This document shows positions 19,411 to 28,642 of a stretch of DNA of 64,000 nucleotides, piece by piece. The first letter of the stretch is position 1; each line of letters begins with the position of its first letter. This DNA is from Olivibacter domesticus. Its GTDB lineage: Bacteria; Bacteroidota; Bacteroidia; Sphingobacteriales; Sphingobacteriaceae. The position numbers were made by a program, and so were the translations under genes. The notes below the pieces were generated by a model. The model did not search any database. It saw nothing but the letters and a program-made list of their open reading frames with translations, and was not told where the DNA came from. The stretch lies in the NCBI RefSeq assembly GCF_900109575.1, contig NZ_FOAF01000002.1, positions 186,001 to 250,000 on the forward strand. Direction: 5' to 3'.

Positions 19411-19776
19411 TTATTTTCTTGGTTTTATTTCTTCTTCTTCTTCGGTATCTGAGTTATCGAAATCTGTGAGGTCTGTTTTGTTCCAAAACGGTACTTTTAT
19501 ATGGATAGCTGCTTTCGCAATAATATAAGCGGATGTTGGCGACGTTAAAGCAATAAAGAACATAATACCCAGGCCCTTTAACATTACTTCAATATTATTG
19601 AAATATAAAACGGCAGCCATTATTATTAGTAACACTCCGAGTGTGGAATTCTTTGTAACCGCAGATAACCTACTATAAAAGTCGGGCAACCTTAATATAC
19701 CAATTGCTGAAATAAGCATGGTAAAAGATCCCAACAGTACAAGAATCGCAGTTAAAATCAATGTTAGATTGTTCAT
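19411..19776 (-). CDS. mrpG: Na+/H+ antiporter subunit G (Mrp/Mnh)
   Basis: A 121-residue protein with three hydrophobic helices (about 5-25, 37-60, 66-90) and the MrpG pattern LILRLPDFYSRLSAVTKNSTLGVLL-like core (residues about 27-50). The C-terminus is acidic and polar (DNSDTEEEEEIKP), probably cytoplasmic. It is the last gene of the seven-gene mrp operon and overlaps mrpF by four bases (ATGA). Subunit G is required for assembly of the hetero-oligomeric antiporter that exchanges Na+ for H+. Confidence 0.9.
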   Translation of the reverse strand: MNNLTLILTAILVLLGSFTMLISAIGILRLPDFYSRLSAVTKNSTLGVLLIIMAAVLYFNNIEVMLKGLGIMFFIALTSPTSAYIIAKAAIHIKVPFWNKTDLTDFDNSDTEEEEEIKPRK

Positions 19777-20045
19777 TTCTTTGGTTGATTTACAAGATAG
19801 TATGCAAAGGATATCGCTCCTAGAAAAGCTATTAAAGAAAATACAAGAGCAACATCGAAGAAAATGAGTTTATCAGTAATCATCACATAAATGATCAACA
19901 GCCCTATTAAATAGGCTGAAATTAAGTCCAATGCAGACAAGCGATCAGCTAAACTTGGCCCAACAATGAATCTATAAAGTGCCAATACTATTGATAGGCC
20001 TAAAAGACAAACTGAAAAGATTAAGATGATTGAAAAAACAGTCAT
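19773..20045 (-). CDS. mrpF: Na+/H+ antiporter subunit F (Mrp/Mnh)
   Basis: A 90-residue protein with three membrane helices. The motif RFIVGPSLADRLSALDLISA (residues 26-45) is characteristic of MrpF/MnhF. It overlaps the neighbouring E and G genes by four bases each, giving translational coupling. It is a structural subunit of the Mrp complex in the cytoplasmic membrane. Confidence 0.92.
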   Translation of the reverse strand: MTVFSIILIFSVCLLGLSIVLALYRFIVGPSLADRLSALDLISAYLIGLLIIYVMITDKLIFFDVALVFSLIAFLGAISFAYYLVNQPKK

Positions 20046-20623
20046 TTTTTATTTGAATTTTTAATTTTCGTAATGGAATCACTATCCCCACCACCCGATG
20101 TTTGAATCTCTACCCCACTTAATGAAAGGGATGAAATATTCAGTAAGCGTTTTTCAAGACCATCACGCATATATTTTTTAAATGTTTCTAACGTCCCCCC
20201 TTCTAAATAAATGGTATGCACAAAAAGGTGCTTCCTATCATCCGAAATACCAACAACCAACGTACCCGGGGTTAGATTAGAAATATTGGTCAGCACCATA
20301 ACACCAACATCTGTACGGAGTTGTAATGGTACTTTTACAACTGCTGGATGCAAATTAATTTTAGGGGTTATGATTTCTTTCGTCAATCTGATGTTTGAGC
20401 GTATAAATTCCTTAACAAAATACTTACACAAATACATGATCTGAACCACTAGTTTAAAGTAACGTTTACTAAATAGGTAGCATATTAACCACAGCAGTGT
20501 AATACTAAAAAAAAATGCGATGATAGCACCTCCGGCAGTTTCCGGTACAAAAGGAACTAACTCCAATATCCAATAACACAAGCAAATGCTTGCTAATAAA
20601 TGTATGCTAAATAAGATAATCAT
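20042..20623 (-). CDS. mrpE: Na+/H+ antiporter subunit E (Mrp/Mnh)
   Basis: A 193-residue protein with two to three N-terminal helices and a cytoplasmic alpha/beta domain. Features such as KVPLQLRTDVGVMVLTNISN, LTPGTLVVGISDDRKHLFVH and the short VHTIYLEGG follow the MrpE family (residues about 97-150). The family usually has about 160 residues; here a 25-residue polar tail rich in Ser, Asp and Lys is added. It overlaps mrpD and mrpF by four bases each. MrpE takes part in complex assembly and may support Na+ transport. Confidence 0.9.
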   Translation of the reverse strand: MIILFSIHLLASICLCYWILELVPFVPETAGGAIIAFFFSITLLWLICYLFSKRYFKLVVQIMYLCKYFVKEFIRSNIRLTKEIITPKINLHPAVVKVPLQLRTDVGVMVLTNISNLTPGTLVVGISDDRKHLFVHTIYLEGGTLETFKKYMRDGLEKRLLNISSLSLSGVEIQTSGGGDSDSITKIKNSNKK

Positions 20624-22134
20624 TTCTTTAAAACTGCATTAATATAATTAGCTGGTTGGAGCACCTGCTCCGCCGCTTTTCTTGTATAGTCGATAAGCCA
20701 TGTAGGGCTGAAGCTAATCCATAGCGTAATTAGTAGTAAAAAAACGCTTGCAAGATACATATGGTAATGCTTTTTTACATAAACACGTTCCAAGGGCAAT
20801 TGTTGCTTTTCCTTTGCATATTCTGATAAAAAACATTTTTTCCATATTAACATCATCGAATATAAGGTTAACAAACTGGTAACTAACATAATAGAAATGG
20901 GCAGATATTCTTTAACCTTAAGTCCAGCATCTACAAGCATAAATTTGCCCCAAAACCCCGAAAAAGGTGGAATACCAACTAGCGTCAATGAAAGGATCAT
21001 GAAAAGAAAAGACAAAAGCGAAAAATGATCATACAGACCTTTAATTTTCTTTACCTCATAACTGCCTGCAATTTTTCCAATAATACCAGCAACAAAAAAA
21101 AGATTTGTTTTAACCAGTATATGATGTAACATATAAAAAATAGCACCACAAATTGCAATAGGTGTATAAACAGCCAGTCCAAACACCATAAAACCAATTT
21201 TACTAATCAGATTAAATGCTAAAATTTTTCTAATATCCTGTTGATTTATAGCCCCTAATACACCGATAATCATGGTAATACAGGACAAAACGAGTATAAG
21301 CTGCTGAATCAAATGATGTTGTTGTAAAGGAAACAACAATGTAAAAGTTCGAATAAGTGTATAAACGCCAACTTTTGTTAATAATCCTGCAATAATGGCT
21401 GTTATTGCTATTGGAGGTGTGTGATAAGAAGAAGGTAACCAAAAATAAAACGGAAATAGTGCTGACTTTATTCCAAAGCTAACCAATAGTAGCACTGCTG
21501 CAAGTTGTGTAATGGCTTTTAACGAAGGATCTCTTAAACTTTCTGACAATGCCGCTAGATTAGTATTGCCAGTGGTACCATAAAGTATGCCAATGGCCAA
21601 CAGTAAAAATGAAGATGCTACAAAATTAATAACGACATATTTAATTCCTCCCTGTAGTTGATCTTTTTTACTTCCCAGGGTAATTAATACAAATGAAGAA
21701 ATAAGCATAACCTCGAACCATACATAGAGGTTAAACAAATCACCCGTTAAAAAAGCACCCGAAATTCCGGCTAACATAAACAAGAATGCTGGGTAAAAGC
21801 CTATTCTTTTCTTTCTAGAACTCAAAACATCTTCCGCAAAAGAAAATACAGACACTGCTAAAGCCAATAAGGCAGTTATACAGAGCAGCAGAGCCGCCAA
21901 GCGATCTACAAAGAGCGTAATACCAAATGGAGCCTCCCAGCCGCCTAATTGCATTACAACGGTATCTAAACGATCTATAACAGACACCAACATCACAGCA
22001 AAAACAAATGCTAAAAGGCTTCCAGCAACCGCGATAAATCGCTGTACTTTAACATATTTATTGAACAAAAGACATAACATGCCAGACAACATAAAAATTA
22101 GAAGAGGTCCTATCACGTAATAAGTAACTTGCAT
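20620..22134 (-). CDS. mrpD: Na+/H+ antiporter subunit D (Mrp/Mnh)
   Basis: A 504-residue membrane protein of the ND2/ND4/ND5 proton-channel family with about 14 helices. The core stretch LYVWFEVMLISSFVLITLG holds the conserved channel glutamate; KSALFPFYFWLPSSYHTPPIAI holds the helix-7 lysine region and the typical HTPP; further helices follow. MrpA and MrpD carry the proton-translocating modules of the antiporter and are homologous to complex I antiporter-like subunits. The gene starts one base after mrpC ends and overlaps mrpE by four. Confidence 0.93.
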   Translation of the reverse strand: MQVTYYVIGPLLIFMLSGMLCLLFNKYVKVQRFIAVAGSLLAFVFAVMLVSVIDRLDTVVMQLGGWEAPFGITLFVDRLAALLLCITALLALAVSVFSFAEDVLSSRKKRIGFYPAFLFMLAGISGAFLTGDLFNLYVWFEVMLISSFVLITLGSKKDQLQGGIKYVVINFVASSFLLLAIGILYGTTGNTNLAALSESLRDPSLKAITQLAAVLLLVSFGIKSALFPFYFWLPSSYHTPPIAITAIIAGLLTKVGVYTLIRTFTLLFPLQQHHLIQQLILVLSCITMIIGVLGAINQQDIRKILAFNLISKIGFMVFGLAVYTPIAICGAIFYMLHHILVKTNLFFVAGIIGKIAGSYEVKKIKGLYDHFSLLSFLFMILSLTLVGIPPFSGFWGKFMLVDAGLKVKEYLPISIMLVTSLLTLYSMMLIWKKCFLSEYAKEKQQLPLERVYVKKHYHMYLASVFLLLITLWISFSPTWLIDYTRKAAEQVLQPANYINAVLKK

Positions 22135-22135
22135 A

Positions 22136-22489
22136 TTATACCCGATCTGTGCTCGTTAGTTCATCCAAATTATTTGTACGACTTGTTTGGTATATGCGCT
22201 TCAATAGCACAATTACAAACGCCTGTACGCCCAATCCGATAACAATCGCTGTTAAGATAAAAGCTTGCGGAACAGGGTCTGCCATACTATCTACAGCAAC
22301 GGCATCCGCAGACTTTGACACAAAAGCAGGATGGTTTCTAGTAAGCCCACCCGCTATTAATAAAAACATATTGCATGCATTGCCGAACAGAATGACTCCC
22401 GCAATAAGCTTCATGAAACTTTTATGTAACAATAGATATAAACCCGTGGCAAACAAAAAGCCTGTTAAAATTGAAATCATTAATTCCAT
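22136..22489 (-). CDS. mrpC: Na+/H+ antiporter subunit C (Mrp/Mnh)
   Basis: A 117-residue NuoK-like membrane protein with three helices. LIAGVILFGNACNMFLLIAGG (residues about 28-48) and PVPQAFILTAIVIGLGVQAFVI (about 74-95) are diagnostic of MrpC. The gene lies 3 bases after mrpB and 1 base before mrpD, all within the mrp operon. Confidence 0.93.
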   Translation of the reverse strand: MELMISILTGFLFATGLYLLLHKSFMKLIAGVILFGNACNMFLLIAGGLTRNHPAFVSKSADAVAVDSMADPVPQAFILTAIVIGLGVQAFVIVLLKRIYQTSRTNNLDELTSTDRV

Positions 22490-22492
22490 AAA

Positions 22493-22900
22493 TTACTCTT
22501 TAAAAACGGCGAAAGCAATTTTTAAAATTGCACCAATAACCGCGAAATAAACGCCTATATCAAACACCAATACAGAACTAATTGTACCTATACCTACTAT
22601 CTCTACATCTGTCCATAAGGCATGAAAGAAACCATCGCCAACTAACATGGGTACTGTTGCTGCCATAAAGCTCAACAACAATCCTATACTAGCCAGCTTT
22701 ATAGCGTCAATTTTATATACACGCTGTGTTTCTGAAACACCAAAGGCTATCATATGGAAAATTAAACCGATAGATATTACCAGCGCAGCAATAAATCCTC
22801 CACCTGGATGATCGTGTCCACGGAATAAAAGATAAAGGGAATACAATAAGAAAACTGGAATTAGCACTTTAATCGTAACCTGCAATATGGTCGTCCTCAT
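22493..22900 (-). CDS. mrpB: Na+/H+ antiporter subunit B (Mrp/Mnh)
   Basis: A 135-residue membrane protein with four helices and the MrpB motif LLFRGHDHPGGGFIAALV (residues about 24-41). The ATG at 22900 is preferred: it overlaps the mrpA stop as ATGA, the same arrangement as three other junctions in this operon, and gives the family's usual N-terminus. An in-frame ATG at 22960 would add 20 residues lying wholly inside mrpA and unlike the family. Confidence 0.92.
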   Translation of the reverse strand: MRTTILQVTIKVLIPVFLLYSLYLLFRGHDHPGGGFIAALVISIGLIFHMIAFGVSETQRVYKIDAIKLASIGLLLSFMAATVPMLVGDGFFHALWTDVEIVGIGTISSVLVFDIGVYFAVIGAILKIAFAVFKE

Positions 22901-25197
22901 AGCTTGTCCTCCTTCTGTTTTAGATGGATAAGGGCCACCACGCCAATAGCGGTCATACATAATACAACTATCTCTCCAAAGGTATCGAAGGCTCTAAAAT
23001 CAACTAACATCACATTCACTACATTCTCCCCATGACCATTCGGCGCACTGTTTCGCAGAAAAAAATTCTTTAAAGCAGGGTCGGGGGTATATTGCTGCAA
23101 ACTAAAAAGCACTAAAGTCATCATGATCCCGAATAACACCGAAACAGCTGCGATCAGCAGTTTCCTTGCCTCAAGAGGGAACGTTGCATTCTTAGGCATC
23201 CTGTTTAAAATGATAGTGAAAATTACGAGTGTAATCGTTTCAACTAAAAATTGGGTCATGGAAACATCTGGTGCACTAAAAATAGCGTAGAAAAAAGCAA
23301 TACCATAACCTACCAAACTCAAACAGACTAGTATCCTCAAACGAGAGGAACTCTTTATAATGAACACAGTCCCTATAAAAATTAAAAGCATCGGAAAAAA
23401 GTCATAAACTTCTAATAAAGGAATTTCCTTATCAAACGCAAGGGCATCGGGCAAGAGTGATCCTTCCAAATAAACCCAAAATAAAAGAATGATTAATACG
23501 CAGAATATTACTTTTAAGTATCTTGTTAAAAAACCATTTTGAAAAAACAAGGTAACAGACGAGGCTATAGTGCCCACCTTCTGTAAAGTAAACATATATC
23601 CTTTTTCAAATGAAAGGAAATTAAATAGATTAGCAACTTTTTTCAACCTATTGCGATATATATAAACTAACACACCAATTAACCAGGTTAAAATACTCAT
23701 TAAAAACTGTTTATTGAACCCATGCCATAAAGAAAGATCAACTTTAACATTATCTTTAGTACCAATAATAGCATTACATACCTCATAAAAAAATGGTTCA
23801 ACATACACTCCTAATAGACCAAATAATATTCCGAGCAAGCCTAATATAAGTGGTGGGAACCACATAAAAAAAGCGCTTTCTTTTATTTTACTTAACGATT
23901 TTGCCTTGCCAAAAAACACGTCATAGGATAACCTTACAGATAGCATAAAATATATAGCGCTGCAAAAGAGAAAAACTGTCAGGAATAAATAGTCCTTCCA
24001 ATCACCTTCCAATAATGCCAAGTATAATTTTTCCTTTCCTATAAACCCTAATAAGGGGGGCAATCCGGCCATTGATAGACATGCTAAGATAGCGGCTATA
24101 CCTGTATAAGGCATAGATCTGAACAATCCAGATAAGCTATTCAAATCCCTTGTTTTCGCTTGACTATCAATGTTGCCAACAACAAGAAACAGTCCTCCTT
24201 TGTATAAAGCGTGTACAAATAAATAGATAAGTGCTCCTTGTAAAGCGATTACACTACCCACACCAATTGAAGCCATAAGTAATCCTAAGGTGCTGATGGT
24301 AATGGCAGCTAGAATAGCTTTCAGATCATTTTCCTGAAGAGCTTTCCATGCGCCAATTATCATGGTTATCCCGCCTGCCAAAAGCAGGCTATAATGCCAT
24401 AATCCAACCCCATTTAATAACGGGTTTAATCGCATCGCTAAGAAAATGCCCGCCTTCACCATGGTTGCGGAGTGCAGAAAGGCACTAACAGGTGTTGGCG
24501 CTGCCATAGCATTAGGTAGCCAAAAGTGAAATGGGAACTGAGCCGACTTTGCAAAACATCCCAATAGTATTAAAAGTATAATAGGTTCTGTGTAGCTTCC
24601 CAAAAAACTGATGTCACTTTGAAGAATAACGGATAAGTTAAAAGATCCTGCAGTGTTTCCCAATAAAAACAATCCCGCAAATAAAGCTAGCCCACCAGCA
24701 TTTGTAACCAGCAGTGCCTGCATCCCCGCATCTCTAGATTTCTTTTTATTATTATCAAAACTAATTAACAGATAAGAACTTACACTTGTTAACTCCCAAA
24801 ATACATAAAGTAAAAAGACGTTATCTGATAGCACCACCCCTAACATAGAGGCCGTAAAAAGCAAGAGGTAAAAAAGAAAGCGATTAACCTTTGCCTTCCC
24901 ATGCATATATACCGTTGAATACAACAATATAAGTGAACCGAAAAGACTAATCAGTAATGCAAAAAAAAGACTTAAACCGTCCAAATGAAACCGAAGATTA
25001 ATTTTCAGGGAAGGTACCCATTCAGTTTCTTGCACAATATTCTTACCTTCTAGTATTGGATGCATGAAAGCTGTAAAGAAAAGAAAAACGCCAAATAAGA
25101 TGAGCGCACTAACGAAACCTACAACTTTAGGTTGAAAGTGATAGAAAAATAAAGGAAAAAAACTTAAAAGAAAGGTTATTAATAAAATTATTGTCAT
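22897..25197 (-). CDS. mrpA: Na+/H+ antiporter subunit A (Mrp/Mnh)
   Basis: A 766-residue membrane protein, first gene of the operon. Residues about 1-490 form the ND5-like proton module (LYVFWELTSVSSYLLIS with the channel glutamate; KSAQFPFHFWLPNAMAAPTPVSAF; HALYKGGLFLVVG), and residues about 560-760 form the extra MrpA C-terminal domain (RLRILVCLSLVGYG; DVSMTQFLVETITLVIF; VNVMLVDFRAFDTFGEI) homologous to the NuoJ-like and MbhE-like parts. The complex expels Na+ in exchange for H+ and supports pH and salt homeostasis. A hairpin (25202-25258) ends four bases before its ATG, probably the terminator of argS or a control element for the operon. Confidence 0.95.
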   Translation of the reverse strand: MTIILLITFLLSFFPLFFYHFQPKVVGFVSALILFGVFLFFTAFMHPILEGKNIVQETEWVPSLKINLRFHLDGLSLFFALLISLFGSLILLYSTVYMHGKAKVNRFLFYLLLFTASMLGVVLSDNVFLLYVFWELTSVSSYLLISFDNNKKKSRDAGMQALLVTNAGGLALFAGLFLLGNTAGSFNLSVILQSDISFLGSYTEPIILLILLGCFAKSAQFPFHFWLPNAMAAPTPVSAFLHSATMVKAGIFLAMRLNPLLNGVGLWHYSLLLAGGITMIIGAWKALQENDLKAILAAITISTLGLLMASIGVGSVIALQGALIYLFVHALYKGGLFLVVGNIDSQAKTRDLNSLSGLFRSMPYTGIAAILACLSMAGLPPLLGFIGKEKLYLALLEGDWKDYLFLTVFLFCSAIYFMLSVRLSYDVFFGKAKSLSKIKESAFFMWFPPLILGLLGILFGLLGVYVEPFFYEVCNAIIGTKDNVKVDLSLWHGFNKQFLMSILTWLIGVLVYIYRNRLKKVANLFNFLSFEKGYMFTLQKVGTIASSVTLFFQNGFLTRYLKVIFCVLIILLFWVYLEGSLLPDALAFDKEIPLLEVYDFFPMLLIFIGTVFIIKSSSRLRILVCLSLVGYGIAFFYAIFSAPDVSMTQFLVETITLVIFTIILNRMPKNATFPLEARKLLIAAVSVLFGIMMTLVLFSLQQYTPDPALKNFFLRNSAPNGHGENVVNVMLVDFRAFDTFGEIVVLCMTAIGVVALIHLKQKEDKL

Positions 25198-25201
25198 AGA
25201 A

Positions 25202-25258
25202 TATATTAAGGACTAAACTTACAACAGCTAAAGTACGTTTTTGTTAGTCCTTAATATA
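25202..25258. promoter_or_regulatory. 15-bp perfect inverted repeat with 27-base loop immediately upstream of mrpA
   Basis: Arms at 25202-25216 (TATATTAAGGACTAA) and 25244-25258 are exact reverse complements. In mRNA sense the proximal arm ends four bases before the mrpA ATG, and the distal arm begins eight bases after the argS stop. There is no U-run after the stem in the argS direction, so it is a poor classical terminator. It could be an attenuator, a transcript-stabilising 5' hairpin, or an operator. Confidence 0.7.
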
Positions 25259-25266
25259 AAATAACC

Positions 25267-27036
25267 CTACATACGTTCGGGTACGTCTATACCTAGTAGC
25301 TTCATTCCCCTTGCTATTACCTGAGCTGTCGCAGCAGATAAATTAAGTCTAAAGTTTTTCAGTTGAATATCTTCTACCTTAATAATAGAGACCTCATGGT
25401 AAAATTTATTATAAAGCTTTGAGAGCTCATATACGTAATTGGCAATTAACGAAGGACTATAGTTCTCTGCTGCGCTTGCTACCATATCGTCGAACTTAAC
25501 TATTTCCTTAATAAGATCGCGCTCTGTATTTTCCAAAATAGCTGGTTTCGCTTTAATTATTTCGGCTTTATACCCACCTTTTGTCAGAACTGATTTTATA
25601 CGGGCGTGTGTATACTGAATAAATGGCCCGGTGTGACCCTGAAAATCAATAGACTCGTTAGGATCAAAAAGCAAACGTTTTTTTGGTTCTACTTTTAAGA
25701 GAAAGTATTTTAATGCTCCTAAACCTATCATTTCATATAAAGCCTCTTTTTCAGGACCCGAAAAGCCTTCTACTTTTCCCAGTTCCTCTGTCCGATTTCT
25801 GGCTGTATCTATCATATCAGCCATTAAATCATCTGCGTCAACAACAGTACCCTCTCTAGATTTCATTTTTCCTGAAGGTAAATCTACCATCCCATATGAT
25901 AAGTGATACAATCCTTCAGCCCACGATTTTCCGAGCTTCTTTAAAATTAAAAACAGTACTTTAAAATGGTAATCTTGCTCGTTCCCTACCACATAAATAG
26001 AATTATCCATGTGATAATCATTATATTTTAACTGAGCAGTACCTAAATCTTGTGTTATATAAACAGAAGTTCCATCTCCGCGTAACACTAATTTCTCGTC
26101 AAGCCCTTCTCCTGTCAAATCAATCCAAACCGAATTATCGTCCTTCTTAAAAAATACCCCTTTCGATATTCCTTCCTCGATAATATCTTTGCCAAGTAAA
26201 TAGGTATTAGACTCGTAATAGATTTTATCAAAGTTAACACCCATTTTTTTATAGGTCTTCTCAAATCCATCGTACACCCACTCATTCATCATCTCCCAAA
26301 GTTTGATAACATCGGTATCTCCCGCTTCCCACTTCCGAAGCATCGTTTGTGCCTCCATCATTAATGGTGCCTCTCTTTTCGCCTCCTCCTCCGACCTACC
26401 TTTCTCCATTAAGGATGCTATCTCCTTTTTATATTCCTGATCAAAGCGTACGTAGTAATTGCCTACGAGTTTATCCCCTTTCAGACCACTAGAACTTGGA
26501 GTTTCCCCATTGCCAAATTTCTGCCAAGCCAGCATTGATTTGCAAATATGTATTCCCCTGTCATTAACTAAGTTAGTTTTAACAACATCATAACCCGCTG
26601 CGTTTAATAGCTCGGCAACTGCATATCCCAAGAGATTATTTCGAACATGTCCTAAATGTAAGGGTTTGTTTGTATTTGGAGATGAATACTCTACCATTAC
26701 TTTCCGTCCGTTTCTCCGAAGAACGCCAACATCCTTTTTAAGGATTTGCTTATCTAGTTGATCTAGCCAAAAAACATCCGTTAAACTAATATTTAAGAAG
26801 CCCTTTATTACATTATAGGCTTCTATATCGACTGAATTTGCAACTAAGTATTCGCCAATGTCGGCACCCGTTTGTTCTGGCGACTTTTTAGAAAATCTAG
26901 TAAAAGGAAATGTTACTATAGTGACCTGTCCATCAAACTCTTTTCGTGTTTCTTGTAAGGTTACTGTACTTTCGGGAATTTCTTCTCCATATATTTTTTT
27001 TATTGCTTGTAGCGTTAGCGTTACGATAAAATTCAT
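25267..27036 (-). CDS. argS: Arginyl-tRNA synthetase
   Basis: A 589-residue class I aminoacyl-tRNA synthetase that charges tRNA-Arg. An N-terminal Add1-type domain (about 1-90) precedes the Rossmann catalytic core with the HIGH motif H127-L-G-H130 in NTNKPLHLGHVRNN; the KMSKS-like site is GKMKSREGTVV (about residue 400), as usual for ArgRS. The C-terminal helical anticodon-binding domain ends in the DALR-type sequence ELSKLYNKFYHEVSI and RGMKLLGIDVPERM. The ATG at 27036 is chosen; a TTG 22 codons upstream is in frame, but the added residues are unlike ArgRS and overlap a -7 box (27042-27049). Confidence 0.95.
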   Translation of the reverse strand: MNFIVTLTLQAIKKIYGEEIPESTVTLQETRKEFDGQVTIVTFPFTRFSKKSPEQTGADIGEYLVANSVDIEAYNVIKGFLNISLTDVFWLDQLDKQILKKDVGVLRRNGRKVMVEYSSPNTNKPLHLGHVRNNLLGYAVAELLNAAGYDVVKTNLVNDRGIHICKSMLAWQKFGNGETPSSSGLKGDKLVGNYYVRFDQEYKKEIASLMEKGRSEEEAKREAPLMMEAQTMLRKWEAGDTDVIKLWEMMNEWVYDGFEKTYKKMGVNFDKIYYESNTYLLGKDIIEEGISKGVFFKKDDNSVWIDLTGEGLDEKLVLRGDGTSVYITQDLGTAQLKYNDYHMDNSIYVVGNEQDYHFKVLFLILKKLGKSWAEGLYHLSYGMVDLPSGKMKSREGTVVDADDLMADMIDTARNRTEELGKVEGFSGPEKEALYEMIGLGALKYFLLKVEPKKRLLFDPNESIDFQGHTGPFIQYTHARIKSVLTKGGYKAEIIKAKPAILENTERDLIKEIVKFDDMVASAAENYSPSLIANYVYELSKLYNKFYHEVSIIKVEDIQLKNFRLNLSAATAQVIARGMKLLGIDVPERM

Positions 27037-27041
27037 GGGGT

Positions 27042-27049
27042 CAAACTTA
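27042..27049 (-). promoter_or_regulatory. Possible -7 promoter box of argS
   Basis: Minus strand TAAGTTTG ends only five bases before the argS ATG at 27036, so transcription would start at or next to the ATG (leaderless). No -33 TTG was found at 17-21 bases, so this is a weak call. Confidence 0.35.
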
Positions 27050-27210
27050 GATAAAATATTGGAATTTTTTTTTCTGAAAATAAAACCTAATTTGCAAGAC
27101 AACTAGATTATCAGGCCCATTAACGTAAAAAACCACCATAAACTTCTGTTATATGGATCAAAGCAGTCTGGTTAATATTAAAGATAAACCTTATTAGCAT
27201 AAAATTCACC

Positions 27211-28629
27211 ATGAACGTCAATTCAGAAATTGGAACACTCCGAAAAGTACTGATACATAGTCCAGATAGCGGGCTCGGACAAGTAGTACCATCTAAGGCA
27301 CAGGATTGGCTCTTTGAAGACATAGTACATCTAAGCACCTTACGAAAAGATGAATATGATTATTATATTAAATTACTAATGTATTTTTTAGATCCGGTAA
27401 AAATTAAAGGTAAATTATCTGATATAGAAGCAGAGAAGAACAATCGTTGCTTTTTTAAGCCAGATCACGTCCAATTTCATCACTCAGATAATGTTATTGA
27501 AATCCAATCACTTCTAGCTAACATTTTAGAAAATTCCATCATAAAGAACAACCTTGTAGCAGCTGTTTGCGCAATTGAAGGATGCAATTACCGATTACAG
27601 CAGCAATTAACTGAAAAGGAACCTATTAAATTAGCAAAGATAATTCTTTCTGGCTCGTTTGACGACGAACACATGATTTTTGCTCCTATTCCGAACCTAA
27701 TTTTTACACGTGATTTAGGTGTTGTTATAAATAATCATCTCTTGCTGAACAAACCTGCGAAAAAGGCCAGAAGCCGTGAAAGCCTTATTATGCGTTATAT
27801 TTTCTTTAATCATCCTCTTTTTACAACATATCAACAGAATATATTAGAGATCCCCGATCCCATTCAGCATTTTCTACGCCCAGGTGAAGACGAAGAGCAA
27901 CGTGCTACACTAGAAGGCGGTGATATCATGATCGTAAATAACAACCACGTATTGATAGGATGTAGCGAACGAACCTCTCCTTATGGTGCAAATGAAGCAA
28001 TCAAATTACTATTCAAATATAAAGTGGTAGAAAAGGTAAGCGTTATAAAAATACCGAGTAAACGGGATTTCATGCATATAGATACAATCTTTACACAGGT
28101 AAAACGGAACGTATGGGTCATTTTATCTTCTGTTGCAAAACAACTACAAACAGATGTGCATGAGCCTGTTAGTTTTTTCACACCACCCGAGCAGCAAACA
28201 ACAGAAATCATACAATTCTATCGCGACCAACAACGCACGCCAAAACGTTTCTCCTCATTAGAAGAACTCCTCAATGATGTGAGCAAAAATGATTTGCAGA
28301 GTAAGGAGGAAACACAGTTTATTTACAGTGGCAACAATGTTTTTCCATATGATTCGCGCGAACAATGGACTGATTCATGCAATCTTTTGGCATTAAAAGA
28401 AGGTGTAGTGTTAGGATACGACAGAAACGACAAAACCATTAAAGCATTTTTAGACAAAGGTTTTGAAGTAAAGAAAGTTGCAGAGATCCTGGAGGCAATT
28501 GAAACAGATCAGTTGAATGTTCAAGAAATAAAAGATACACTTATATTACTTCCTTCTGCAGAGTTGTCTAGGGCCCGTGGTGGTTTTCACTGTATGAGCT
28601 TACCCTTACTGAGGGATAATATCGATTAA
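27211..28629 (+). CDS. Arginine deiminase family protein
   Basis: A 472-residue guanidino-group-modifying enzyme. Active-site motifs of arginine deiminase are present: FTRDLGVVI (substrate Asp), LEGGDIMI, GCSERTS, MHIDTIFT (catalytic His) and, near the end, ARGGFHCMSLPLLR with the nucleophile C461. The reaction would be arginine to citrulline plus ammonia. It is longer than classical ArcA (about 410) because of an extra segment (about residues 330-380). There is no ornithine carbamoyltransferase or carbamate kinase next to it as in a fermentative arc operon; instead a CtlX-type citrulline hydrolase gene follows 13 bases downstream. No promoter box was identified upstream. Confidence 0.82.
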   Translation: MNVNSEIGTLRKVLIHSPDSGLGQVVPSKAQDWLFEDIVHLSTLRKDEYDYYIKLLMYFLDPVKIKGKLSDIEAEKNNRCFFKPDHVQFHHSDNVIEIQSLLANILENSIIKNNLVAAVCAIEGCNYRLQQQLTEKEPIKLAKIILSGSFDDEHMIFAPIPNLIFTRDLGVVINNHLLLNKPAKKARSRESLIMRYIFFNHPLFTTYQQNILEIPDPIQHFLRPGEDEEQRATLEGGDIMIVNNNHVLIGCSERTSPYGANEAIKLLFKYKVVEKVSVIKIPSKRDFMHIDTIFTQVKRNVWVILSSVAKQLQTDVHEPVSFFTPPEQQTTEIIQFYRDQQRTPKRFSSLEELLNDVSKNDLQSKEETQFIYSGNNVFPYDSREQWTDSCNLLALKEGVVLGYDRNDKTIKAFLDKGFEVKKVAEILEAIETDQLNVQEIKDTLILLPSAELSRARGGFHCMSLPLLRDNID

Positions 28630-28642
28630 TACGATCAATGTG

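Noticed and set aside
27037-27102. N-terminal extension of 22 residues on ArgRS from an in-frame TTG
   Set aside because: The extra residues are unlike ArgRS and the frame crosses the candidate -7 box.
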